Assembly: GCA_026390115.1 (NCBI GenBank)
Contig: JAPLGO010000012.1
Coordinates: 62,001 to 126,000 of the forward strand
Source of the DNA: Campylobacterales bacterium
GTDB taxonomy: Bacteria; Campylobacterota; Campylobacteria; Campylobacterales; Sulfurimonadaceae
Reading direction: 5' to 3'
Length of the DNA: 64,000 nt
The notes under the pieces were generated by a model. It had not been told where the DNA came from, ran no database searches, and saw only the letters and a list, made by a program, of their open reading frames with translations. A program made the translations under genes and the position numbers. Of this stretch, positions 1 through 10,926 are shown in pieces; within the stretch, counting starts at the first letter, position 1, and every line of letters begins with the position of its first letter.

Positions 1-1
1 T

Positions 2-709
2 GCTTACCGCGAAATGTCACTCATTCTTCGTCGTCCTCCGGGTCGTGAAGCATATCCTGGAGATGTATTTTATATTCACTCTCGTTTGTTAGAACGTGCT
101 GCTAAAATGAGTGATGAGGATGGAGCTGGTTCATTAACTGCACTTCCTATTATTGAAACACAAGCGGGAGATGTTGCTGCATATATTCCTACAAATGTTA
201 TCTCTATTACAGATGGTCAAATTTTCTTAGAGACTGATCTTTTCAACTCTGGTATTCGTCCGGCAATTAATGTTGGTTTATCCGTGTCTCGTGTTGGTGG
301 TGCCGCTCAAATTAAAGCTACTAAACAAGTTGCTGGTACTTTAAGACTTGATCTTGCTCAGTATCGTGAGCTTCAAGCATTTGCTCAATTTGCATCAGAT
401 TTAGATGAAGTGTCTCGTAATCAGCTAGAACGTGGTCAAAGAATGGTTGAAGTGCTTAAACAAGGACCTTTCTCTCCTCTATCAGTTGAGAAACAAGTTC
501 TTATCATTTTTGCTGGTAATGAAGGCTTTTTAGATAATATGCATGCATCAAATGTTGTTCGTTTTGAGTCTGAACTTTATCCGTTTATTGAAGCATCTTA
601 CCCTCAAATTTTTGAGAGTATAAAAAGTACTTCTAAAGTAGATGATGATATTAAGATACTGATGATTAAAGCACTTGAAGAATTTAAAGCTAGCTTTATA
701 GCAGCATAA
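2..709 (+). CDS. atpA: ATP synthase F1 subunit alpha (3' part)
   Basis: C-terminal 235 residues of the alpha subunit of F1, the regulatory nucleotide-binding subunit of the alpha3beta3 head of the cytoplasmic-facing ATP synthase. The frame is already open at the first bases of the window, so the N-terminal half, including the Walker A motif, lies upstream. The visible start carries the family-typical [12 protein letters not shown] stretch followed by [10 protein letters not shown], and later [19 protein letters not shown]. The ATG at base 14 is internal and not the start. Eleven bases separate its TAA from atpG. Identification is secure. Confidence 0.98.
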   Translation, partial: AYREMSLILRRPPGREAYPGDVFYIHSRLLERAAKMSDEDGAGSLTALPIIETQAGDVAAYIPTNVISITDGQIFLETDLFNSGIRPAINVGLSVSRVGGAAQIKATKQVAGTLRLDLAQYRELQAFAQFASDLDEVSRNQLERGQRMVEVLKQGPFSPLSVEKQVLIIFAGNEGFLDNMHASNVVRFESELYPFIEASYPQIFESIKSTSKVDDDIKILMIKALEEFKASFIAA

Positions 710-719
710 GGGATACTTT

Positions 720-3019
<2,300 letters not shown>

Positions 3020-3045
3020 ATTCATATAAAATTTAAGGAATAGCC

Positions 3046-3438
3046 ATGGATAAATTTAAACTTGAAATACTAACTCCTAATGGTGTCATCTATAATGATG
3101 ATGCTGTTAGTGTAGTTCTTCCTGGTGAAGAAGGAGAGTTTGGTGTTCTTGCACACCATGCCTCATTGACAACTTTATTAGAAGCTGGTGTTATAGACAT
3201 TGAAAAAGAAGATAAATCCGTTGAGTCTATCTTAATTAATTGGGGCGTTGTTCAAGTTGATGAGAAAAAAGTTATTGTTTTAGTTGAAGGTGCAGTAGCT
3301 ATTCGTGGAGATAGTGAAAGTGCAATTGCTAATGCTCTTGAAGATGCTAAAAAACTTATAAAAGATATAGCAGATTCAAATCCTGCTATAGCATCTGTCT
3401 CAGCAAAACTTGAATCAGCTGCAAGCAGATTATTGTAA
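3046..3438 (+). CDS. atpC: ATP synthase F1 subunit epsilon
   Basis: Rotor and inhibitory subunit at the foot of gamma. The 130 residues show the N-terminal beta-sandwich (LEILTPNGVIYNDDAVSVVLPGEEGEFGVLAHHA), strongly conserved in AtpC, followed by a short C-terminal helical pair rich in Ala, Glu and Lys. AAGGAAT lies upstream of the ATG. It is the last F1 gene; tolQ begins three bases after its stop, so the ATP synthase and Tol genes are probably co-transcribed. Confidence 0.96.
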   Translation: MDKFKLEILTPNGVIYNDDAVSVVLPGEEGEFGVLAHHASLTTLLEAGVIDIEKEDKSVESILINWGVVQVDEKKVIVLVEGAVAIRGDSESAIANALEDAKKLIKDIADSNPAIASVSAKLESAASRLL

Positions 3439-3441
3439 CAT

Positions 3442-4008
3442 ATGATTAATAATTTAATTGATTTTTACTTAAAAAGTAACCCAGCAACAATAGGAGTATT
3501 ACTAGTCTTATCGGTATACTTTGTAATTTTGAACTGGATCTTTTTTTACCGTTATTTTTCACTTAATAGCTGGCTTTCGATAGAGAATAACTCTTTAGAA
3601 AGTTTGCTCATGGGAGCAACAACAGTGAGCAGTCAGTCCTTTTTAAGAGGATTTTTGAAAAGCAATGCTAACAATCCTAAAGAAATTTTAGATTTAGCAA
3701 TGTTGGCTGCTACAAAAGAAGCTACAAAAGGTCTCTCAGTAATATCTGTATTTGCATCAACAACGCCATTCATTGGTCTCTTCGGTACTGTTGTTTCTAT
3801 TTTAGATACTTTTTCTCATATCGGTCAAAGTAGTGGAGGCATGTCAATAATATCTGGTGGTGTATCAGATGCCCTTATCGCAACCGCTTCTGGTATTTTT
3901 GTTGCAATTTTTTCATATACATATCATCAAATTCTAAAAAGAAAATCATTTGATTTAATTAGTTTCTTGCAGATGCAAAGTGATGCACTCTTAGCTCGTA
4001 AAGTATAA
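3442..4008 (+). CDS. tolQ: TolQ/ExbB-family proton channel subunit
   Basis: Inner-membrane protein of the MotA/TolQ/ExbB family, forming with TolR/ExbD the proton-driven motor of the Tol-Pal or TonB machinery. Three membrane segments are visible near residues 14-36, 99-123 (TTPFIGLFGTVVSIL) and 135-158 (GVSDALIATASGIFVAIF). The Thr/Pro/Gly-rich second segment is the family signature. The family alone does not separate TolQ from ExbB; the neighbours tolR, tolA-like, tolB, pal and cpoB favour TolQ. It lies three bases from atpC and three bases from the next gene. Confidence 0.9.
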   Translation: MINNLIDFYLKSNPATIGVLLVLSVYFVILNWIFFYRYFSLNSWLSIENNSLESLLMGATTVSSQSFLRGFLKSNANNPKEILDLAMLAATKEATKGLSVISVFASTTPFIGLFGTVVSILDTFSHIGQSSGGMSIISGGVSDALIATASGIFVAIFSYTYHQILKRKSFDLISFLQMQSDALLARKV

Positions 4009-4011
4009 ATA

Positions 4012-4404
4012 ATGATATATGATTGGGATGATAAACCCGAGTTAAATATTACTCCATTGGTTGATGTTATGTTGGTTCTATTGGCAATTTTGATGGTAAT
4101 AGCTCCAAATATTGTCTATGAGGAAAGTATTAAGCTGCCTCAAGGTTCAGTTTCGAAGCAATTATCAGAAATCCCCCCTGTGCATATTGTAATTGATAAA
4201 GAAAGAAATGTAAAAGTAAATAAAGAAAATTTTTTATTAAATGCTTTTACGGATAACTTTGCTACTTTTTCAGGTAAGTTGGATAAAAAAGCAAGTGTAC
4301 TGATTAGTGCAGATAAAAGTTTAGATTATGGAATTGTTATGTCAGTTTTAGCTGCAGTTAAGCAAGCTGGGTTTTCTGAGGTTTCTTTAGCTACAAATGG
4401 GTGA
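4012..4404 (+). CDS. tolR: TolR/ExbD-family motor subunit
   Basis: Partner of TolQ: one N-terminal membrane helix (about residues 13-35) and a periplasmic domain. The proton-carrying aspartate is visible as Asp18 in NITPLVDVMLVLLAILM. The 130 residues match the family. The C-terminal part (VLISADKSLDYGIVMSVLAAVKQAGF) is the conserved ExbD/TolR periplasmic fold. It overlaps the next gene by eight bases, indicating coupled translation. Confidence 0.92.
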   Translation: MIYDWDDKPELNITPLVDVMLVLLAILMVIAPNIVYEESIKLPQGSVSKQLSEIPPVHIVIDKERNVKVNKENFLLNAFTDNFATFSGKLDKKASVLISADKSLDYGIVMSVLAAVKQAGFSEVSLATNG

Positions 4405-5122
4405 TAACAAATCTTATTTTATTTTGAGTGGTGCTATATCACTATCTTTTTTTTCAATTATTCTAGCTCTTTTTTTCTACATGATGTTTTCAAAAACAAA
4501 TACAAAAACTTACGCATTAAAAAAAGATAATTTTGTCTCAATTTCTTTAAATACTCCAAAAGAACAAACTAAACAAAATAACAAAAAAGTAGTTACTCCC
4601 GTAGAAGAGAGCAAGACTGTTCCTGAGGTTAAAGAAGTGGATGTTGGAAGTTTGTTTAGTTCGGTTCCAACACAGGATATAAGTAAAACGAAAAAAGTTG
4701 TTGAAAAAACAGATGAAAAAAGAAAGCAAGAAGTACAAAAAAGACCAAAACCAGTAGTAAATAATGACGTAGATAAAATTTTACAAAAAATTAACAATAT
4801 AGATGCCGTTGTTAAAAGTGATGATAGTACTAAAACATCAAGTGGTGAAGAAGTTGATGAGTATTTGGCTAAAATTCAAGCTTTAGTTTATGAGCATTTT
4901 ATTCCACCAAAGAACTCAGAAGGAAACACTGTTAAAGTTGTCATTGAACTAAGTGCCATAGGTAAAGTTTTAGATTTTAGAATCTTAAATTATTCTTCTA
5001 GCAGAGCATTAAATGAAGAGTGTGATAGAATGAAGGAAAGATTAATGAATGTTGTTTTTCCTGTAAACCCAAAAAATTCATCTGCTAGTACTATCATTAA
5101 TATTACTTCAGATAAAAATTAA
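4397..5122 (+). CDS. tolA: TolA-like protein with TonB-type C-terminal domain
   Basis: Envelope-spanning arm that transmits TolQR motor action to TolB/Pal. One N-terminal membrane helix (about residues 8-29) is followed by a long polar Lys/Glu/Val/Pro-rich segment (about 40-140) and a small C-terminal domain (about 150-240) resembling the TonB/TolA C-terminus (AKIQALVYEHFIPPKNSEGNTVKVVIEL). The length of 241 is short for enterobacterial TolA, which has a longer helical stalk. Position between tolR and tolB is the main reason for calling it TolA rather than TonB. Confidence 0.85.
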   Translation: MGDNKSYFILSGAISLSFFSIILALFFYMMFSKTNTKTYALKKDNFVSISLNTPKEQTKQNNKKVVTPVEESKTVPEVKEVDVGSLFSSVPTQDISKTKKVVEKTDEKRKQEVQKRPKPVVNNDVDKILQKINNIDAVVKSDDSTKTSSGEEVDEYLAKIQALVYEHFIPPKNSEGNTVKVVIELSAIGKVLDFRILNYSSSRALNEECDRMKERLMNVVFPVNPKNSSASTIINITSDKN

Positions 5123-5137
5123 TTTAAAGGAGCGGTT

Positions 5138-6385
5138 ATGAAAATATTTTTTATATGGTTGTTTTTAATTTCAATGTCTTTTGCAGGCGATGCAACAATT
5201 GAGGTTATTAAAAAAGTTGATACTCTTCCATCTTTGGCAGTTGAAGATGCAACTGTAAAATATGATAATGCTATAAAGATGCTGTTCTTTAAATCTTTAG
5301 TTGCAGATCTTAATGTAATCTCTATATTCAATGTAGATGGACATTATAGAAATGTAGATTTTAGCGCTAGTAATGTTGTTGTTGAAAATAAGGATATGAA
5401 ATATGTTTTAAGATATAGAATATTTGAAGATGATAGTGCTGCTTTTAATGTTGAAATAAAACTGCTTAAAGACAATAGTGAAGTATTAAGTAAAAGTTAT
5501 AAAGCTAATAAAAATGAATTTTACATGTTTATATCACATGCAATTGCATTTGACATAAATGAGTATATGGGAGAGCCATCTGTAGAATGGATGAAAAGAA
5601 AAGTTGTTTTTTCAAAAAACACAACTCCTAAAAAAACAGAAATTGTAATCTCTGATTATACACTTACATATCAGCATACTATTGTATCTGGCGGTTTTAA
5701 TATTTTTCCTAAATGGGCGAATAAGGAACAAACTTCACTATATTACACATCTCTTGATTCAAAACCTACTTTAAAACAGCTTGATATAAAAACTGGTCAA
5801 ACAAAAGCCATAATATCATCAGACGGCATGATGATTTGTTCAGATGTAAGTGTTGACTCTAAAAAAATATTGGTTACTATGGCACCTAATGGTCAACCAG
5901 ATGTATATTTATATAATGTTGACAGCAAAAAATCCACTAAGGTGACAAACTACAGTGGAATTGATGTTGGAGGACAATTTTTAGATGATAACACTGTTGT
6001 TTTTGTTTCAAATCGTCTAGGCTATCCAAATATTTTTTCTCAAAAAATAGATACTGGTGTAGTTGAGCAAATGATATTTTACGGAAAAAGCAATGCTGCA
6101 TGTAGTGTTAATGGTGAATATATAGTTTACAAAGCCAGAGAAAGCTCCGATGCTTTTGGTAATAATACATTTAATTTGCATCTAATATCTACAAAAACAG
6201 ATTTTATAAGAAGACTTACGGCAACCGGTGTTAATGAATTTCCAAGATTTTCTAAAGATGGGGATGCAATTTTATTTATAAAAAATTATATGTCTCAAAG
6301 TTCTATAGGAATCATCAGATTAAACCATGATAAAAATTATCTTTTTCCACTTAAACAGGGAAAAATTCAATCAATGGATTGGTAA
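5138..6385 (+). CDS. tolB: Tol-Pal system protein TolB
   Basis: Periplasmic protein that docks on Pal. A signal peptide is visible (MKIFFIWLFLISMSFA, probable cleavage before GDAT). Residues 20-160 form the N-terminal domain and about 185-415 the beta-propeller of PD40/WD40-like repeats, seen in QPDVYLYNVDSKKSTKVT, ANGVNEFPRFSKDG-like blades and VFVSNRLGYPNIF. The 415 residues are normal. AAAGGAG lies seven bases before the ATG. It ends the atp-tol co-directional run; a strong hairpin follows at once. Confidence 0.93.
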   Translation: MKIFFIWLFLISMSFAGDATIEVIKKVDTLPSLAVEDATVKYDNAIKMLFFKSLVADLNVISIFNVDGHYRNVDFSASNVVVENKDMKYVLRYRIFEDDSAAFNVEIKLLKDNSEVLSKSYKANKNEFYMFISHAIAFDINEYMGEPSVEWMKRKVVFSKNTTPKKTEIVISDYTLTYQHTIVSGGFNIFPKWANKEQTSLYYTSLDSKPTLKQLDIKTGQTKAIISSDGMMICSDVSVDSKKILVTMAPNGQPDVYLYNVDSKKSTKVTNYSGIDVGGQFLDDNTVVFVSNRLGYPNIFSQKIDTGVVEQMIFYGKSNAACSVNGEYIVYKARESSDAFGNNTFNLHLISTKTDFIRRLTATGVNEFPRFSKDGDAILFIKNYMSQSSIGIIRLNHDKNYLFPLKQGKIQSMDW

Positions 6386-6394
6386 AAATAATAA

Positions 6395-6428
6395 AAAATT
6401 AGTATAAATCATTTTTTATACTAATTTT
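6395..6428 (+). terminator. Hairpin terminator after tolB
   Basis: Perfect 13-base inverted repeat (6395-6407 against 6416-6428) with an eight-base loop. Its A-rich left arm and T-rich right arm make it look like a rho-independent terminator in either direction. It separates the atp-tol unit from pal. Confidence 0.7.
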
Positions 6429-6438
6429 AATATTATTC

Positions 6439-6447
6439 TGCTATAAT
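6439..6447 (+). promoter_or_regulatory. Extended -10 promoter of pal
   Basis: TGCTATAAT is a perfect extended -10 element (TGnTATAAT) 30 bases before the pal ATG, directly behind the tolB terminator. No convincing -35 is seen, as is common for housekeeping promoters in Campylobacterota. Confidence 0.7.
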
Positions 6448-6477
6448 TCCAACATATTAATACAGAGGAAATCGGAT

Positions 6478-6984
6478 ATGAAGAATGTAGTACTTTTAAG
6501 CGTTGCGGTTGCGGTTTTAGTTTTTAGTGGTTGTAGTTCAAAAGAACCAACGGTTGATGGGTCGGCACAAGCTCCAGTAGTTAGTGGTGAATCTTCAAAA
6601 AGCAGTATGGCATCAGAGTCAAGCGAAGGTAGAATTGCTGGAATAGAGAAAAAATTATCAACAATTTATTTTGATTTTGATAAATTCAATATTCGTCCAG
6701 ATCAACAATCAAACCTCTCTTCTGATGCTTCAGTAATTAAAACAGAAGCAAGTGATTTAACAATCAAGTTAGAAGGTAATTGTGATGAGTGGGGTAGTGA
6801 TGAATATAACTTCGCACTTGGTTTAAAAAGAGCAACTACAGTTAAAGATGCTTTAATTGCAAGTGGTGCTGACGCTAGTAAAGTTACTATGGTAAGTTAT
6901 GGTGAAAGCAATGCTGTTTGTACAGAAAAAACTAAAGATTGCTGGGCTAAAAATCGTCGTGTAGACTTCAAAGTCCTTCCATAA
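6478..6984 (+). CDS. pal: Peptidoglycan-associated lipoprotein Pal
   Basis: Outer-membrane lipoprotein that grips peptidoglycan and is the end point of the Tol motor. The lipobox FSGC places the lipidated residue at Cys19. A Ser-rich linker (about 25-55) leads to the OmpA-like domain, with YFDFDKFNIRPDQQ near residue 62 and the C-terminal NRRVDFKV. The Asp and Arg that contact meso-diaminopimelate in OmpA domains appear present. A GAGGAAAT ribosome site precedes the ATG. It has its own promoter and probably co-transcribes cpoB. Confidence 0.96.
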   Translation: MKNVVLLSVAVAVLVFSGCSSKEPTVDGSAQAPVVSGESSKSSMASESSEGRIAGIEKKLSTIYFDFDKFNIRPDQQSNLSSDASVIKTEASDLTIKLEGNCDEWGSDEYNFALGLKRATTVKDALIASGADASKVTMVSYGESNAVCTEKTKDCWAKNRRVDFKVLP

Positions 6985-6987
6985 TTT

Positions 6988-7923
6988 ATGCGTAATGGTA
7001 TTTTAGTTGCAATTATTGCAACTATTACTTATACAAATCTAATTGCCACTGAACCTTCTGCGTTCGGTGCAGGCAATTTAGATAATCCTACTCCTTATGA
7101 GATAACTTCTAGCGAGAAGATAGTATCTGATAATCAAAATAATCTTCAAAAAGTTGTTGCAAAAAATAATAATCAAGGCAGTGAAATTGATTCTCTCAGA
7201 GAAAGAATTGATGGGCTACAGAGTATTATTGAGAGTCTAAGTAAAAAAGCTCAAAGCAATAAAAGTGAAATTAATATTCTTAATCAAAAAAATAGTGCAG
7301 AATCGAAAAGTTCTGATGAGTTTTACAAAAGATTGAGCGATATAAGTCATGCGAATAGTGAAGATATAGCGAAGATTAAAGTAGTAATATCTGAGTTGGC
7401 TAAAGCAATTGAAGTCATGAATAAATCACAAGTATCCAAAAGTGAATTGACTGATAAAGACAAAGCTTCGTCTAAAAAATCTGAAAATAAAGAAAAAACA
7501 GATAATGCTAAAAGTACAGACAAATTTGCAAATACAGAAAAATCTGAGTTGGAAAGTATGTCAAATGAAGATGTTGATACCAAGGCAAAAGAGTTCTTTG
7601 ATAAAAAGAATTATACTAAGTCAAGTGAGTACTATAACCACTTAGTTGATAAAAATTATAAACCGGCTGTTTCACACTATATGATGGGTGAAATTAATTT
7701 TAAGAGAAAAAATTACTCCGAAGCTGTAGCATATTATAAAAAAAGCAGTTCTCTATATGCAAAAGCATCTTATATGCCTTCTTTATTATTGCACACTGCT
7801 ATATCTATGGATAGCACAAATGATAAAAAAAATGCAAAAATGTTTTATGAGGGTTTAATAGCAAAATATCCTGAAAGCAATGAAGCAAAAGAAGCGAAAA
7901 AATATCTTACTTCTATGAAGTAA
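6988..7923 (+). CDS. cpoB: Tol-Pal accessory protein CpoB/YbgF
   Basis: Periplasmic coordinator of septal peptidoglycan synthesis and Tol-Pal function. It has a signal peptide (about residues 1-20), a coiled-coil region (about 50-160, heptad-like runs ending in a Lys/Ser/Asp-rich linker), and C-terminal TPR repeats (about 195-311: AKEFFDKKNYTKSSEYYNHL, then NYSEAVAYYKKSSSLY, ending SNEAKEAKKYL). This is the YbgF/CpoB layout. It lies three bases after pal. The low-complexity central linker is longer than in enterobacteria. Confidence 0.9.
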   Translation: MRNGILVAIIATITYTNLIATEPSAFGAGNLDNPTPYEITSSEKIVSDNQNNLQKVVAKNNNQGSEIDSLRERIDGLQSIIESLSKKAQSNKSEINILNQKNSAESKSSDEFYKRLSDISHANSEDIAKIKVVISELAKAIEVMNKSQVSKSELTDKDKASSKKSENKEKTDNAKSTDKFANTEKSELESMSNEDVDTKAKEFFDKKNYTKSSEYYNHLVDKNYKPAVSHYMMGEINFKRKNYSEAVAYYKKSSSLYAKASYMPSLLLHTAISMDSTNDKKNAKMFYEGLIAKYPESNEAKEAKKYLTSMK

Positions 7924-7994
7924 TCACACACTTTTTATAAAAATAACAGAGTTTTATGATAAAATCCAAAAAAAATAAATTAAAGGTAAATTAA

Positions 7995-8513
7995 GTGGCT
8001 ATAGAAACAAATCAAATTATATCAATAGAGTATGAAGTTCGTGATGGAAATAAAGTTGTTGACAGCAATATAGGTGGAACATCTTTAGTGTTTATGTATG
8101 GAAAAGGCCAAGTAATTCCAGGTTTGGAAGCAGGAATAAAAAACATGACTATTGGTGAAAAAGCTGATATTCTTGTCAAGTCTGAAGATGCATACGGCGC
8201 ATATAATGCTGATGCAAAACAAGAAGTTCCATCAGATCAATTTGCTGGTATTGATTTAGAGATTGGAATGACTCTTTATGGGCAAGGCGAAGACGGTGGT
8301 ACTGTTCAAGTTACTGTTGTTGAAATAGGTGCAGATGATATTGTTATAGATTTTAATCATCCTTTGGCTGGAAAAGATTTAATGTTTGCTGTAACAATTA
8401 ACAATATTAGGGAAGCTTCCGCTGAAGAAGCAATAACTGGTATTCCTGCTGAAAACATGCAAGATGATGATTGTTGTGGAACCGGTGGCGGCAGCGGTTG
8501 TGGATGTCACTAA
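7995..8513 (+). CDS. slyD: FKBP-type peptidyl-prolyl isomerase SlyD
   Basis: Prolyl isomerase and metal-binding chaperone, often supplying nickel to hydrogenase or urease. It starts at GTG 7995, with AAAGG ten bases upstream; the upstream gap contains TATGATAAAAT (7955-7965) as a probable -10. The FKBP core is seen in YGKGQVIPGLEAGIKNM, with the insert-in-flap region around 70-130. The tail ends DDDCCGTGGGSGCGCH, a Cys/His metal-binding tail of SlyD type. The next gene starts inside this tail sequence in another frame. Confidence 0.94.
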   Translation: MAIETNQIISIEYEVRDGNKVVDSNIGGTSLVFMYGKGQVIPGLEAGIKNMTIGEKADILVKSEDAYGAYNADAKQEVPSDQFAGIDLEIGMTLYGQGEDGGTVQVTVVEIGADDIVIDFNHPLAGKDLMFAVTINNIREASAEEAITGIPAENMQDDDCCGTGGGSGCGCH

Positions 8514-9252
8514 TTTTGTAACGGCTTCAGATGCTTCATCTGAAGCGTTTAAAACAGCAACTCTTCTTAAGACACTAAATATTAATTCCCTTATTACTGG
8601 GGAGTCGGGTGTCGGAAAGAGAAGTATCTCCAAATATATCCTTCCAGATGCTCCCGTCTTGGAGGCATCTAATTTTGATGAATTATTGGTTGCAATAGAA
8701 AGTGCAAGAGAGATAATTATTACAAATTTAGAAAACTCACCCAATATAAAGAGAGTAATAGATAGTATTAACTCAAACAATGTCAGAGTAGTTGCGACAG
8801 CAAAAAGTTCGTTTTATAATAAGTATGCAGATGAGCTTTTTAGTGTTAAATTTGACATTCCACCATTGTCTCAAAGATTAGAGGATATTGAATTATTAGT
8901 AAAAAAATTTACTAAAGAGGCCTCTGCACTTTTTGGTTCCAATGAAAAATTTAATATTAAAAATTTCAAACCTGATCTCAGTGAAAATGCAAATTCTTTA
9001 AGAAGACAGGTAATGATTAATTATCTGCTACAAGATATAAAAGACATAGAGCTGATAGATATTATTGAAAACTATATGTCCGATAAACTAGGCTCCAACA
9101 GTGATTATAGAAAGTTTTTATATTTATATGAAGCACCCCTTATCAAAGCAGGACTTAATAAATTTAAATCTCAACTTCAGTTGGCAGACAGATTGGGATT
9201 AAACAGAAATACTCTTAGAAAAAAAATATCAGACAATATAGATTACTTATAA
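8500..9252 (+). CDS. Degenerate sigma-54-activator-like AAA protein with Fis-type HTH
   Basis: Resembles the core of NtrC-type activators. It shows a P-loop variant (GESGVGKR, residues 34-41 from the GTG start), a segment like FDIPPLSQRLEDIELLVKKF, and a C-terminal Fis helix-turn-helix (QLADRLGLNRNTLRKKI). The GAFTGA loop that contacts sigma-54 is missing, and the Walker B acidic pair is replaced (IIITNLENSP where LFLDEIG is usual). At 250 residues it is short. ATP-driven open-complex formation therefore looks unlikely; a structural or DNA-binding role is inferred. Start uncertain: GTG 8500 overlaps slyD by 14 bases; an ATG at 8464 would add 12 residues. Confidence 0.7.
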   Translation: MDVTNFVTASDASSEAFKTATLLKTLNINSLITGESGVGKRSISKYILPDAPVLEASNFDELLVAIESAREIIITNLENSPNIKRVIDSINSNNVRVVATAKSSFYNKYADELFSVKFDIPPLSQRLEDIELLVKKFTKEASALFGSNEKFNIKNFKPDLSENANSLRRQVMINYLLQDIKDIELIDIIENYMSDKLGSNSDYRKFLYLYEAPLIKAGLNKFKSQLQLADRLGLNRNTLRKKISDNIDYL

Positions 9253-9261
9253 GGATAATAA

Positions 9262-10200
9262 ATGCAAAAAAAAATAGCAATGATTTTTTCAGGTCAAGGT
9301 TCTCAAGCGATCGGAATGGGTAGGAGTTTTTATGAAAATTCCGATATTGCAAAAGAGATGTTTGATAAAGCCGGAGAGAGAATAGGTGTTGATTTTAAAG
9401 AGCTTATTTTTGAAGAGAATGATAGACTGGGGCAAACGGCTTACACACAACCTGCCATTTTACTTATTCAGATGATTGCATATCGCCTTTTTAAAGAGGC
9501 TTGTAGGGTGCAACCGACTCTTTTCCTGGGGCATTCACTTGGCGAATTTTCTGCTTTGTGCGCTAGCGGCGCTATTGATTATGTGGATGCAGTAGAGTTG
9601 GTACATAAAAGAGGTTTATTGATGCAAGAGGCATGCGAATCTATCGAAGCTGGAATGATGGCTCTTGTTGGCATTGATGACGGAGCTGTAGAAAAGGCAT
9701 GTCTTGATGCACAAAATAGTGGTAAAAAAGTTTGGCCTGCAAACTATAACCAAGATGGGCAGTTAGTAGTGGCTGGAATGAAGAGTGATCTAGTTTCTAT
9801 GGAGCAGGTATTTAAAAACGCCGGTGCAAAAAGAGCAATTGTTTTGGACATGTCGGTTGCCTCTCACTGCGATTTGCTCGCTCACGCACAAGAGCCATTG
9901 GCTGAGTTGATGAAAAATATGATTAAAGAGGAGTTTGCTGCTCCGATTATTTCAAATGTTACAACTAAGCCATACAGCACAAAAGAAGAAGCAGTCTTTC
10001 TTTTAAAAGAGCAGTTAGTGAAGCCTGTAAAATATAAACAATCAATTGAAGCAATAGCAAATGATATCGATTTTGCAATTGAATTTGGTCATGGCAGTGT
10101 ATTAAAAGGTCTTAATAAAAGAATTGCCAAAGATTTGCAAACTCTCAATGTTTCAGACATGGATTCTTTAGCAAAAGTAGTAGAGGAAATTTGTTCATAA
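9262..10200 (+). CDS. fabD: Malonyl-CoA:ACP transacylase FabD
   Basis: Transfers malonyl from CoA to acyl carrier protein, the entry step of fatty acid elongation in the cytoplasm. Motifs: FSGQGSQ near residue 11, nucleophile Ser92 in GHSLGE (90-95), the Arg-containing KRGLLMQEA near 118, and SVASHCDLL where the His of the Ser-His pair sits. The 312 residues are typical. AAGGAT lies eight bases upstream. It is part of a tight + strand series with gaps below ten bases on both sides. Confidence 0.96.
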   Translation: MQKKIAMIFSGQGSQAIGMGRSFYENSDIAKEMFDKAGERIGVDFKELIFEENDRLGQTAYTQPAILLIQMIAYRLFKEACRVQPTLFLGHSLGEFSALCASGAIDYVDAVELVHKRGLLMQEACESIEAGMMALVGIDDGAVEKACLDAQNSGKKVWPANYNQDGQLVVAGMKSDLVSMEQVFKNAGAKRAIVLDMSVASHCDLLAHAQEPLAELMKNMIKEEFAAPIISNVTTKPYSTKEEAVFLLKEQLVKPVKYKQSIEAIANDIDFAIEFGHGSVLKGLNKRIAKDLQTLNVSDMDSLAKVVEEICS

Positions 10201-10201
10201 C

Positions 10202-10918
10202 ATGAGAGTAACACTTGCTCAGACTTCACCTAAGCTAAACCGTTCTAATCTTGATGAGACACTCTCTATTATAAATGAGTTTATGAATGAGAGTGATTTG
10301 ATTGTATTTCCTGAACTCTCACTGAGCGGCTATCTTTTGCAGGATAAATTATTTGAAGATGCCTGGGATATAGATGAGTTAAGCAGACTAAAAGAGTTAA
10401 GTCTGCATGTAGATATAGTTGTCGGTGCTGCGATAAGAGATAATCATACATTTAAAAACAGAGCTCTTTATTTTTCAAAAGGAGAACTTTTAAGTCAACA
10501 CTCTAAAGTTTATTTGCCGAATTATGGAATGTTTGAAGAAGCAAGATATTTTAGTGCCGGTAATAAATTTGAGAGTTTTGTTACCTCTTTTGGAAGAGTA
10601 TCTATGCTTGTATGTGAAGACTTGTGGCACAAAGAGGCTCATCAGAAGCTTATAAAAGAGAATCCAGACCTTATTATTACTCTTGTTGCTTCGCCGGCTC
10701 GCGGGTTTGATGAGGGCGGTTTAGAGATAGAAGATAAGTGGTACTCAATTATAAAAACAGTAGCAGGCGAATGTAGTGCAAAGTTGATTTTTGTAAATCG
10801 TGTCGGTTTTGAGGATGGACTTGGTTTTTGGGGCGGAAGCTGTATCGTTGATGAGTACTCAAATATAATAGAAAAATTGCCAAGATATGAAAAAGTAGTA
10901 AAAACATTTGAAATATAA
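10202..10918 (+). CDS. Carbon-nitrogen hydrolase (nitrilase family)
   Basis: Amidase or nitrilase-fold enzyme of unknown substrate. The Glu-Lys-Cys triad is visible: Glu in FPELSLSGY (near residue 38), Lys in HSKVYLPNYGMFEE (near 100) and Cys in MLVCEDLWH (near 139). The 238 residues are slightly short for the family. The GMFEEARYF and GFWGGSCIVD segments are like those in NAD+ synthetase glutaminase domains and related free-standing hydrolases. It starts one base after the fabD stop. It could act on a glutamine-like amide; the exact reaction cannot be read from sequence. Confidence 0.85.
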   Translation: MRVTLAQTSPKLNRSNLDETLSIINEFMNESDLIVFPELSLSGYLLQDKLFEDAWDIDELSRLKELSLHVDIVVGAAIRDNHTFKNRALYFSKGELLSQHSKVYLPNYGMFEEARYFSAGNKFESFVTSFGRVSMLVCEDLWHKEAHQKLIKENPDLIITLVASPARGFDEGGLEIEDKWYSIIKTVAGECSAKLIFVNRVGFEDGLGFWGGSCIVDEYSNIIEKLPRYEKVVKTFEI

Positions 10919-10926
10919 GGGATAAC

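Noticed and set aside
4510-4797. Minus-strand ORF opposite tolA
   Set aside because: It is antisense to the low-complexity Lys/Glu-rich part of tolA and reads Phe/Thr/Ser-rich, as expected for a shadow frame.
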